A DNA stretch of 49,026 nucleotides from a virus: positions 1 to 49,026 of the IMG/VR virus record IMGVR_UViG_3300021963_000194; one strand, given 5' to 3'. Position numbers and translations under genes: made by a program. Positions 1-6,230 of the stretch are shown here, in pieces. Position 1 is the stretch's first letter; every line of letters starts with the position of its first letter. The notes under the pieces are model-generated. The model had not been told where the DNA came from and did no database searches. It saw nothing but the letters and a program-made list of their open reading frames with translations.

Positions 1-123
1 CCTAGCAGATAAACTGGCACTAGGCCACATAGGTATCTGTATACCAGAAGGAGTTGTAACCATCGGACCTAATAGACCACTTCCTTGTCTATTAGCTTCT
101 GAGATAATTTCTTTAAATTTCAT
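1..123 (-). CDS. Partial hypothetical protein, N-terminal 41 residues
   Basis: An open frame runs from an ATG at 123 to the window edge without a stop; only the N-terminus is visible. It begins MKFKEIISEANRQGSG and continues with a proline/glycine-containing stretch. I do not recognise the family. The start is supported by position rather than by a ribosome site: no clear Shine-Dalgarno sequence precedes it, but a late-type promoter core lies 21-28 bases upstream, as it does before other late genes in the window. This suggests a late gene, possibly virion-related. That is inference from the promoter only. Confidence 0.6.
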   Translation of the reverse strand, partial: MKFKEIISEANRQGSGLLGPMVTTPSGIQIPMWPSASLSAR

Positions 124-143
124 AAGATCATTGAATAATAATC

Positions 144-151
144 TATTTATT
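144..151 (-). promoter_or_regulatory. Candidate T4-type late promoter (AATAAATA)
   Basis: The minus strand reads AATAAATA, one base from the T4 late core TATAAATA. It lies between a terminator-like hairpin and the ATG at 123, giving a predicted leader of about 14 bases. The same core and spacing precede late genes elsewhere in this window. In AT-rich DNA the motif can occur by chance; the position between terminator and start is the main support. Confidence 0.5.
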
Positions 152-172
152 AAAAGTGAGCTAGAGCTCACT
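151..172 (-). terminator. Rho-independent terminator-like hairpin
   Basis: On the minus strand AGTGAGC and GCTCACT form a perfect 7-bp stem around TCTA, followed directly by TTTT. It would end transcripts coming through the GIY-YIG gene and the non-coding region before the late promoter at 144-151. A weaker stem (GCATT/AATGC at 175-195) lies just before it in the direction of transcription. Confidence 0.55.
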
Positions 173-250
173 TGCATTTCGCTACGCTCAATGCTTTTTT
201 CTAGAAGTAATTGTGCGAAGCACTTAATATATTATCCAGATCGTTCAGTC

Positions 251-280
251 ACACTTTGCCCAGGCCGGGCAAAGAAGTGT
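251..280. repeat. Strong inverted repeat in the non-coding region
   Basis: TTTGCCC pairs with GGGCAAA around the loop AGGCC. The stem continues with ACAC/GTGT after a three-base bulge (GAA). It is the most stable-looking hairpin in the gap and folds on either strand. Confidence 0.6.
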
Positions 281-451
281 ACATTATCCGAGTCGAACAT
301 GTGTCACCTAGCGTTACTGCATTACAGTGGCGGTCGTCCGGTACCACGAGCAGAGTCTTTATTACGACGGCGGTCTACTTGCATACGCTAACATGCCAGT
401 AAACGTGGGTTTTTCTCCCTCATTTCGCCTATTATTCTAAAACAACCAAAC

Positions 452-466
452 AGCAAGGGCTTTGCT
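452..466. repeat. Short inverted repeat in the non-coding region
   Basis: AGCAA and TTGCT form a perfect 5-bp stem around a five-base loop. It is one of several local hairpins in the 173-586 gap. Confidence 0.45.
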
Positions 467-586
467 ATCCTCATCCTTTCGGGTAGTGGTTGAGTACTCT
501 GGCGGCTAGAGATTTCCGTCCCTCTTATTATCGAGTTGGCGTGGGCACACGACTTTAGCTTGTGCTTGCTTATACCGCTTATGAGC

Positions 587-1012
587 CTATGATTTTAATA
601 TATGTGAGCCATGTACACGGACTGAGATCTGTCCGTTATAGTAATCTTTTGATTCTAGAACTTTGTGTGTAAATTGTTCTCTGGCCTCTATGTAAGAACA
701 TTCTGCTTTACTTTTACAGTAAAACATTATCTCTCGTTTGAAATTTTCTTTGCCTAGTGTCTCTATGTCTTTGCTTAATTCTATATTCGAACCGTAATAA
801 TCTCTCCAATCGGAGTCAATTTTGCTTCGAATTTTCTTTTTCTTTTTACTTCCGTTTTTTAATTTTACTGTTTTATATGTTGTTTTACTAAATTTGGCTA
901 ATTTTTTGCCTATATATTTTCTGCCTGTGGTAAGATTTGTAATTAGATATACAAACCCAACGCAATCTTCGGGCAGCGATTCAACGATTTCATTTTGGAA
1001 GTACCATGTCAT
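587..1012 (-). CDS. GIY-YIG family nuclease
   Basis: 141 residues. The N-terminal half has the GIY-YIG core in variant form, GFVY at 19-22 and KYIGKK at 32-37, followed by a lysine-rich insertion at about 47-64. The second half carries a candidate catalytic glutamate (E109 in YIEAREQ) and asparagine (N126 in YYNG). GIY-YIG nucleases cut one DNA strand per site using a metal ion. Close relatives occur as resident genes in marine T4-like phages, so a mobile homing role is possible but not shown: the gene sits 5 bp behind its neighbour in a normal operon and nothing looks interrupted. It is the last protein gene of the gp55-gp47-gp46 operon. The ribosome site is weak, so translation may be coupled to the preceding gene. 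Confidence 0.8.
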   Translation of the reverse strand: MTWYFQNEIVESLPEDCVGFVYLITNLTTGRKYIGKKLAKFSKTTYKTVKLKNGSKKKKKIRSKIDSDWRDYYGSNIELSKDIETLGKENFKREIMFYCKSKAECSYIEAREQFTHKVLESKDYYNGQISVRVHGSHILKS

Positions 1013-1017
1013 GGCAC

Positions 1018-1272
1018 TTAGTTATCATTGCTGCCTTCCGTCTTCTGCCTCTTTTGAGCCTGTCTTCTTGCTTCTTTTTCTGCTAGTTCTGCCTCTTTAA
1101 TCCTTGCCCACTCACGTACAATTACACGCTGATCTGAGCATAGTTCTCTAATTCTACTTAGACTTTGCCGTAGTTGTATAGAAGACCGTTTGGTCCTTTC
1201 TACTTCCCACTTTTGGTTTGCTTCGAAATAAGTTCGAAACGCACTCATTATATCATCATGCTTGCTGCTCAT
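1018..1272 (-). CDS. Small charged protein, function unknown
   Basis: 84 residues, rich in arginine, lysine and glutamate and predicted mostly helical, with an extended charged tail (about 59-84). It contains FRTYFEANQKWEVERTK near residue 12. Similar short basic proteins are common in marine T4-like phages and are sometimes labelled histone-like; I recognise the type but cannot assign a function. Its start overlaps the end of gp46 by 17 bp, so the two are probably translationally coupled. Its place between a recombination nuclease subunit and a GIY-YIG nuclease suggests a DNA-related role, which is inference only. Confidence 0.7.
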   Translation of the reverse strand: MSSKHDDIMSAFRTYFEANQKWEVERTKRSSIQLRQSLSRIRELCSDQRVIVREWARIKEAELAEKEARRQAQKRQKTEGSNDN

Positions 1273-3046
1273 CTAATACTTCAAGGTCGTTATCATAACT
1301 AGTAAACCCGTTTTCTTTAATTACTTTAAGAACGTTGTTTACTCTACCAATTAATTCATCTTTGTGACTGATCAAATATATGTTTTTGTTGCGTTCACGT
1401 GCCATTTTCTTTAGTACAGCCAATGCACTTTCAACGCCACTGGCATCTAAACCGTTGTCAATAAGCTCATCAATAAACAACAAATTAATATTTTGATATA
1501 GACTTTCCCATACATCACGGAAACTCCAGCTTAGTCCTAGAATCAAACGATTACGTTCACCGCGTGACAAGTTGTCAAAGTCTAAATCTTGTCCAAGCTG
1601 TGTAATTTCTACAGTAAGATCATTTAGGAATGTTACAGTGTGCGGTAGTCCCATTTTGTCAAGATAGTAAGTCAGCCTATTGTTTAAGTAGGCCAAATTC
1701 TGATCAATAATTTTTTTACGGATAAAACTGTCTTTGCTGGTCAGCAATTTTAACAGAAATTCTTGATGCTCTTTAAGATCATTCAAATCATTTACCTTAT
1801 CCCAACTAATTTCTTGTAGAGCAGTTTCACTTAGTTCATCAATTTGCTCTTGATAAGGATCTTGATCTGATTCTCTAGCAGTTATCTGTTGTTCGAGATT
1901 TTGAATTGTATTTCTATGATTGATAGCATCTTCTTCACGACTGTAAAACACTGTAGGTTGAACACCTAGTTCTCCTAGAGCATTAAGCGCATCTGTATTC
2001 TCCATCCACTGACCGTTAGTGGCCAACGCCTGTAGTGCTGCTTCTCGCAATGCTGTTTGCTTTTCTGCTAGCACTTGCTCGTGCTTTGCATCATGCATGT
2101 CTTGACCGCAGGCATAGCATTTATGATTTTCTAATTCTGCAATCTCTTTCTTTAATTTTTCAATTTGTTTAGTTTCTTTTGCTTCGTCTGCAACACAGCG
2201 AGCAATAAGTTTGTTAAGTTCGTCAATGGCTTTACGCTTTTGATTATACTCAGTTAAGTCTTTATGCGCTTGTAGTTCTGCAATAATATCTAATTGATTT
2301 AATTCAGACCACTGTAGAGCTAGAGCCTCAACATCTTCCTGGCGTTTCTTCAACCACATGTCTTGTCTGCGTTTTAATCCTGCAATACCTTCTTCAATTT
2401 TTTCGTTGGCTTTTTTTGTAGCTTCTATCTGAGCAGTTTCTTGAATTATATCGTCTTTAGTGATGCGAATAAGTTCTTTAAGAGCTTCTGCCTTCTCTGA
2501 AAGTAGAGTAATGCCCAGTAACTGTTCAATAATTTCACGCTGTTCTCCCGCCTTCATAGATAAAAACGGTTCTGTATAGGTGTTTAATGCAACAACGTGT
2601 TTGAACATGTCGTGGCTCATGCCTAGGATATCATCAAGATCCTTTTGTGTTTCTCGCATGTCGCCCTGTGCATCATCTGTTTCTTCGTTGGCCTGTTCTT
2701 GATCGTTGACAAAAAATCTTAGAACATTGGGCTTGCGGCCACGTTCAATACGATATTCTTGTCCGTCTTTTTCAAATGTCAGCGTGACCAACATATTTTT
2801 AACGTTGATCTTATTGATCAAGTTATCTTTTTTGATGTTAGTTAACGCTTGACCAAAGAGTGCAAAGCTCAAAGCATTGATAATTGTAGTTTTACCTGTA
2901 CCGTTGCGGCTTCCGCTGTCGTCTCCACCCTGATCTAAGTTCTCACCTAGTACAAGAGTCATCTGTTCTCGACAAAAGTTCACTGCTTGAGTCTGGTTAC
3001 CCACACTCATAAAGTTCTTTACGGTTAAATCTTTAATGCGAATCAT
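1256..3046 (-). CDS. 46: gp46 recombination nuclease subunit (Rad50/SbcC-like ATPase)
   Basis: 596 residues, near the usual gp46 length. It has the full split ABC-ATPase: Walker A GSRNGTGKTT at 45-54, a long coiled-coil middle (about 180-440) interrupted by a zinc-hook CYAC at 310-313, the ABC signature LSRGE at 493-497, Walker B NLLFIDEL at 521-528, and a histidine switch ISHKDE at 559-564. With gp47 it forms the Mre11/Rad50-like complex that resects DNA ends. In T4 this feeds recombination-dependent replication and late-phase DNA processing, and helps degrade host DNA. It overlaps gp47 by four bases (ATGA) and the following small gene by 17 bp, so all lie on one transcript. No key residue appears missing. 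Confidence 0.96.
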   Translation of the reverse strand: MIRIKDLTVKNFMSVGNQTQAVNFCREQMTLVLGENLDQGGDDSGSRNGTGKTTIINALSFALFGQALTNIKKDNLINKINVKNMLVTLTFEKDGQEYRIERGRKPNVLRFFVNDQEQANEETDDAQGDMRETQKDLDDILGMSHDMFKHVVALNTYTEPFLSMKAGEQREIIEQLLGITLLSEKAEALKELIRITKDDIIQETAQIEATKKANEKIEEGIAGLKRRQDMWLKKRQEDVEALALQWSELNQLDIIAELQAHKDLTEYNQKRKAIDELNKLIARCVADEAKETKQIEKLKKEIAELENHKCYACGQDMHDAKHEQVLAEKQTALREAALQALATNGQWMENTDALNALGELGVQPTVFYSREEDAINHRNTIQNLEQQITARESDQDPYQEQIDELSETALQEISWDKVNDLNDLKEHQEFLLKLLTSKDSFIRKKIIDQNLAYLNNRLTYYLDKMGLPHTVTFLNDLTVEITQLGQDLDFDNLSRGERNRLILGLSWSFRDVWESLYQNINLLFIDELIDNGLDASGVESALAVLKKMARERNKNIYLISHKDELIGRVNNVLKVIKENGFTSYDNDLEVLDEQQA

Positions 3047-4053
3047 AGGCTATTGTAAATTGCCAATAGTGTATTGGCTTTAAATTGTTCACTTTGTATG
3101 TTAATAATCTGTTTACTAACAATTTCGTCGACGCTTTCAAAGGCTTGTATGTCAATATTAGTGTTAACTTCGACATCTTTCTTTGCAGGAACTAGAGTCA
3201 ATTCACGAATATCATAGTCTTTCATAAAAGTTTCTTTGATAAAACTTGCTTCTTCGTAGCTAATGTCAATGTCTAAGGTTACTCTAAAGTGCATTTTAGA
3301 TTTGATTACTTTATCTGCACCATCGATCAGTTCGCTAAGTTTAATAGTTCTAAACTTGGGCTGGTCATCCCATGTGTGATATTCTGGCTGCTTGCCCCAC
3401 TCTAATATCATCATGCCACGTTCGTCGTCCCATGCATCTGCATAGTTGTGCGGAAAAGCATTACCAATATAGATAACATTTTCTCTTTGCTGGCGTTTAT
3501 GGAAGTGCCCACTAAAGCCTAGCTCAAAGTTTTTAAAATGTTTGAGCTGTATTTCACCGTGATCTGGCATTTGTACCATGGCATTCATATAGAACAAGGG
3601 CAATTCAAAGTGTCCAAAGCAATATCTTGCCTTTGACTTTTCTACTTTGCGCCATTCATCCCCTACTAGCCACGGACAAAGTAGAACATCGCCCATCGTT
3701 GTAGGTTCGTGAACAACAGTAACACCGGGAATATATTTGCCAAACTCAACTGAATGAATATCACGTTTGTCTTTATAGTATAAATCATGATTGCCAGGAA
3801 AAAAATAAAATTGATCAAACGCCTTACCTAGCTTTTCCAAAGCCCTAAGGCTATAGTCCATAGTAGTGATATTAAGACTATTTCGATTGTGATGCCAATC
3901 GCCCATAAAAATTCCAGTGTCACAACCTTCATCTTTAGCTTTTGCTATGTACCAATCAACAAAATCTAAACAATCTTGATTGTGTGTATGGCTATTACTT
4001 TTAAGACCAAAGTGTATGTCTGTAAAACAGGCAATTTTTTTAAATAAACTCAT
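3043..4053 (-). CDS. 47: gp47 recombination nuclease subunit (Mre11/SbcD-like)
   Basis: 336 residues, matching the family. Calcineurin-like metallophosphoesterase motifs appear in order: DIH at 12-14, GDWHHN at 51-56, GNHD at 87-90, GHFE at 147-150 and SGHFHK at 181-186. Together they bind two metal ions for exonuclease and endonuclease activity. The C-terminal part (about 240-336) is the variable region expected to contact DNA and gp46. The gene overlaps gp55 upstream by four bases and gp46 downstream by four bases, a stop-start arrangement that favours equal output of the two nuclease subunits. Confidence 0.96.
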   Translation of the reverse strand: MSLFKKIACFTDIHFGLKSNSHTHNQDCLDFVDWYIAKAKDEGCDTGIFMGDWHHNRNSLNITTMDYSLRALEKLGKAFDQFYFFPGNHDLYYKDKRDIHSVEFGKYIPGVTVVHEPTTMGDVLLCPWLVGDEWRKVEKSKARYCFGHFELPLFYMNAMVQMPDHGEIQLKHFKNFELGFSGHFHKRQQRENVIYIGNAFPHNYADAWDDERGMMILEWGKQPEYHTWDDQPKFRTIKLSELIDGADKVIKSKMHFRVTLDIDISYEEASFIKETFMKDYDIRELTLVPAKKDVEVNTNIDIQAFESVDEIVSKQIINIQSEQFKANTLLAIYNSL

Positions 4054-4874
4054 TCAGTACCTTCGTTAAATCTACTTAGACCAGCTTCGTACTCTCCACT
4101 GTTAGTTCTAGAGTAGCTAGGATTCATACCGTTAATTTCTAATATGTCGTCTCTAATGCCTTGATTACGTTTTTCTATGTTAATAATTCTTACAAAACTG
4201 TTAGTAACTGCCGCAGTGTAGTAGGCAAACGGGTTATCTGACTTTGATTCATCAAATTGTAGACCGATCTGTGTTAACTGTAGAATAGCCTGTCCCCGCA
4301 TTTCATCATTATAGGTGTAGCCTCTAACATTACCTCGGGTAGCATAGCGTTCGCAGAGTTTGATAAACATACGTGCTAGAGTATTTGTTATCTGACCGTG
4401 GTCTTTATTAAAAGATCCTGTGTCAACATCGCCCTTCCAATGACTTTTACCCACACAAACTAGCTCATCTTCTTCATTAAATTTCCAATGTTGGTATGGA
4501 GGAAAGTTAACTTTATCACGCCCGTCTGCTACGGTCTTTGGATTACGCTTTCTAACATTGTTTAATGGTATATGATCAAAGGTCATAATTCTAAACACAA
4601 CGTCTGTTTTGGCAATCTTCTTATAGTCAACTTCGCAGTCTGCTTGTTTGACTTTCTCGCCAGCAGATTTTCTTCGATCATACTCTTGATGTCCAAGTCG
4701 TTTGGCTCTTGCTCGTTTTGCTTCCGCTATAGTACGTATATTGATCTTATCTACACTGGGCAGTATAAGATCGTAGCGACTGTATTCTGGCTTTGTATAG
4801 CTTGAATACGTATTTTTTGAGCGGTGTATTTCTTCTAATATATCTTTATTGTTTAAGTAATTGACTTTAGTCAT
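4050..4874 (-). CDS. 55: gp55 late-transcription sigma factor, with N-terminal extension
   Basis: 274 residues. Residues about 160-247 match the gp55 sigma core, with YTYNDEMRGQAILQL at 186-200, FDESKSDNPFAYYT at 207-220 and IEKRNQGIRDDIL at 233-245, equivalent to sigma-70 region 2. gp55 directs the host core polymerase to late promoters of TATAAATA type, together with gp33 and the sliding clamp in T4. T4 gp55 is 185 residues; here an additional stretch of roughly 90-150 residues, rich in arginine and lysine at 50-75, precedes the core. I recall the same long form in pelagic myoviruses. The ATG at 4874 has AAGGA nine bases upstream, supporting this start. It is the first gene of its operon, under a consensus promoter. 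Confidence 0.9.
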   Translation of the reverse strand: MTKVNYLNNKDILEEIHRSKNTYSSYTKPEYSRYDLILPSVDKINIRTIAEAKRARAKRLGHQEYDRRKSAGEKVKQADCEVDYKKIAKTDVVFRIMTFDHIPLNNVRKRNPKTVADGRDKVNFPPYQHWKFNEEDELVCVGKSHWKGDVDTGSFNKDHGQITNTLARMFIKLCERYATRGNVRGYTYNDEMRGQAILQLTQIGLQFDESKSDNPFAYYTAAVTNSFVRIINIEKRNQGIRDDILEINGMNPSYSRTNSGEYEAGLSRFNEGTE

Positions 4875-4895
4875 TCTATGGGATCCTTATGTAGA

Positions 4896-4924
4896 ATTAT
4901 AAACTACTCTGATAATTTTGTCAA
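4896..4924 (-). promoter_or_regulatory. Consensus sigma-70-type promoter for gp55-gp47-gp46
   Basis: On the minus strand TTGACA (4924-4919) and TATAAT (4901-4896) are separated by exactly 17 bp, a perfect match to the bacterial housekeeping consensus. It sits 22 bp before the gp55 ATG. This would give strong early expression of the operon by unmodified host polymerase. Confidence 0.85.
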
Positions 4925-4931
4925 ATAAATA
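4924..4931 (+). promoter_or_regulatory. Candidate late promoter for the structural block (AATAAATA)
   Basis: AATAAATA lies six bases before the AGGAG ribosome site (4938-4942) of the gene at 4951. The predicted leader is only about 14 bases. It shares base 4924 with the -35 box of the divergent gp55 promoter, so polymerase bound at one site should block the other. Confidence 0.55.
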
Positions 4932-4950
4932 GAGTATAGGAGATACTCAA

Positions 4951-5928
4951 ATGGCAAATTTTGATTTAGGCGCGGGCATAAACACCATCATAGGAAGATC
5001 ACAATCTAATGGGTCGAATGCACAAGCGGCCTTTGGCCAACTAGGCACCAGTTCTAATGTAGGCATGCAACTTAGTTCTGCACTTAGTAATTTAGCTAAT
5101 CCAGCCAATTTAATCAGCAAAATTCGAAGTGTTAATCTTCCTGCTGGCGGAAACGTTATAGGAAAAATTACAGGAGCATCGGCTATGTTTGGCGGATCCG
5201 ATGCGAATAGTGATTGGCGTGTTAGACTAAGTGTACCAGGCGGAACAATTTTTGATTCTAGTGCAGTGTTTGCACCATTGAAAGCCGCAGGAGGCCTTGT
5301 ATTTCCTTATACTCCTCAAATTACTCTAGGATCAACGGCTAGATATGCCGGACTAGATCCAGTACATAATAACTATCCATTTCAAACATATCAAAGCAGT
5401 CAACCAGATGCAATATCAATAATAGCTCCTATGAATGTTGAAGATGCTGTACAGGCACAATACTGGATAGCTGCATTACATTTTTTAAGATCAGTTACAA
5501 AAATGTTCAGCGGAGAATCTAGCCCAGCGGGCAATCCTCCTCCTATACTGTCTTTAAATGGTTATGGTGAATATGTGTTTAAAAATGTTCCGGTAGTTGT
5601 TACTAATTTTCAAGTTTCATTAGATGCCGGGTCTGATTATATTTCTACAATATCAAGTGCATCTGGTGCCGGCGGACAGCTTAGTAATCTAATAAGCAAT
5701 ATACCAGGGGCACAGAATTTAAGTGCAGCTATTGGAGCAGGATCTAGCTTTTTAAATGCTGCACTTTCTTCTAATGGCGGCGCTCAAGGCGGTAGTCATG
5801 TACCAACTAAAAGTAGTTTTACTATTAGCCTACAGCCTATCTATAGTAGAGAAAGTGTTAGAACATTTAGCCTACAAAAATTTGTCAATGGAGATTACAT
5901 GACAAGTTCGGGATCGGGATACGTATAA
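4951..5928 (+). CDS. Baseplate tail-tube cap/initiator protein (gp48/gp54-like)
   Basis: 325 residues. The conserved middle (about 85-230) includes DWRVRLSVPGG, VFPYTPQITLGSTARY, HNNYPFQTYQSSQ, the YWIAALHFLRSVTKMF stretch and LNGYGEYVFKNVPVVV. This pattern belongs to the tube-like proteins that sit on the baseplate hub and start tail-tube polymerisation in T4-like phages. gp48 and gp54 are related to each other, and I cannot tell which one this is. The N-terminal 60 and C-terminal 60 residues are glycine-, serine- and alanine-rich and probably flexible. AGGAG is well placed for this start. It opens the late structural block and its stop shares an A with the next start (TAATG). Confidence 0.8.
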   Translation: MANFDLGAGINTIIGRSQSNGSNAQAAFGQLGTSSNVGMQLSSALSNLANPANLISKIRSVNLPAGGNVIGKITGASAMFGGSDANSDWRVRLSVPGGTIFDSSAVFAPLKAAGGLVFPYTPQITLGSTARYAGLDPVHNNYPFQTYQSSQPDAISIIAPMNVEDAVQAQYWIAALHFLRSVTKMFSGESSPAGNPPPILSLNGYGEYVFKNVPVVVTNFQVSLDAGSDYISTISSASGAGGQLSNLISNIPGAQNLSAAIGAGSSFLNAALSSNGGAQGGSHVPTKSSFTISLQPIYSRESVRTFSLQKFVNGDYMTSSGSGYV

Positions 5929-6227
5929 TGGCCAAATACACAGCAAAAAGTCCTTGGTTTAACACCAAAGTTAAAGATGATTATTTAGATATTTTATCTA
6001 TACGAACAGTTTCCGCAGAGCCTGACGATTTTTTATACACCATAGAAGCCCAGTACACCTATCGTCCAGACCTGTTAGCATATGATCTATATGGTGATTC
6101 TGCTCTTTGGTGGGTTTTCATCCAACGAAATTTAGATGTCCTCCAAGATCCAGTATTTGATTTTATCCCTGGCACACAAATTTATATTCCTAAAGGTAAT
6201 AGTTTGAAAACAATTTTAGGATTATAA
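5928..6227 (+). CDS. 53: gp53 baseplate wedge protein (short form)
   Basis: 99 residues. The signature region YRPDLLAYDLYGDSALWW (about 46-63) followed by LDVLQDPVFDFIPGTQIYIP (about 69-88) matches the LysM-like core of gp53, which joins neighbouring wedges to each other and to the hub late in baseplate assembly. T4 gp53 is about twice as long, so this is a compact version as in other marine T4-like phages. It overlaps the stop of the preceding gene (TAATG) and is followed after four bases by the next structural gene. Confidence 0.85.
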   Translation: MAKYTAKSPWFNTKVKDDYLDILSIRTVSAEPDDFLYTIEAQYTYRPDLLAYDLYGDSALWWVFIQRNLDVLQDPVFDFIPGTQIYIPKGNSLKTILGL

Positions 6228-6230
6228 TAT

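Larger units (their letters stand above)
173..586 (-). other. Gene-free, GC-rich, hairpin-rich region; candidate structured RNA
   Basis: About 410 bases separate the GIY-YIG stop from the next gene, very long for this genome. Positions 241-420 hold about 51% G+C by my count (92 of 180), clearly above the surrounding AT-rich genes. Open frames here are short, overlapping and show no protein-like composition. Several strong inverted repeats are visible (251-280, 452-466, GTGC/GCAC near 212-222, GTCGT/ACGAC between about 333 and 368). Both flanking genes read on the minus strand and a terminator-like hairpin follows, so a minus-strand RNA is the natural reading. I could not match it to tRNA, tmRNA, RNase P RNA, hammerhead or group I intron signatures. 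Confidence 0.4.

Noticed and set aside
280-310. Possible minus-strand tRNA T-loop (TTCGACT)
   Set aside because: The flanking bases do not form a 5-bp T-stem, and no acceptor, anticodon or D-arm can be placed around it.
131-402. Two overlapping plus-strand open frames of 86 and 63 codons
   Set aside because: No ribosome site, unlikely amino-acid composition, mutual overlap in different frames, and opposite orientation to the flanking genes. They run through the inverted repeats.
173-1012. Group I intron carrying the GIY-YIG gene, or tmRNA/RNase P RNA
   Set aside because: No split host gene flanks the region, the nuclease gene is packed normally in its operon, and I could not find the conserved core sequences of these RNAs.
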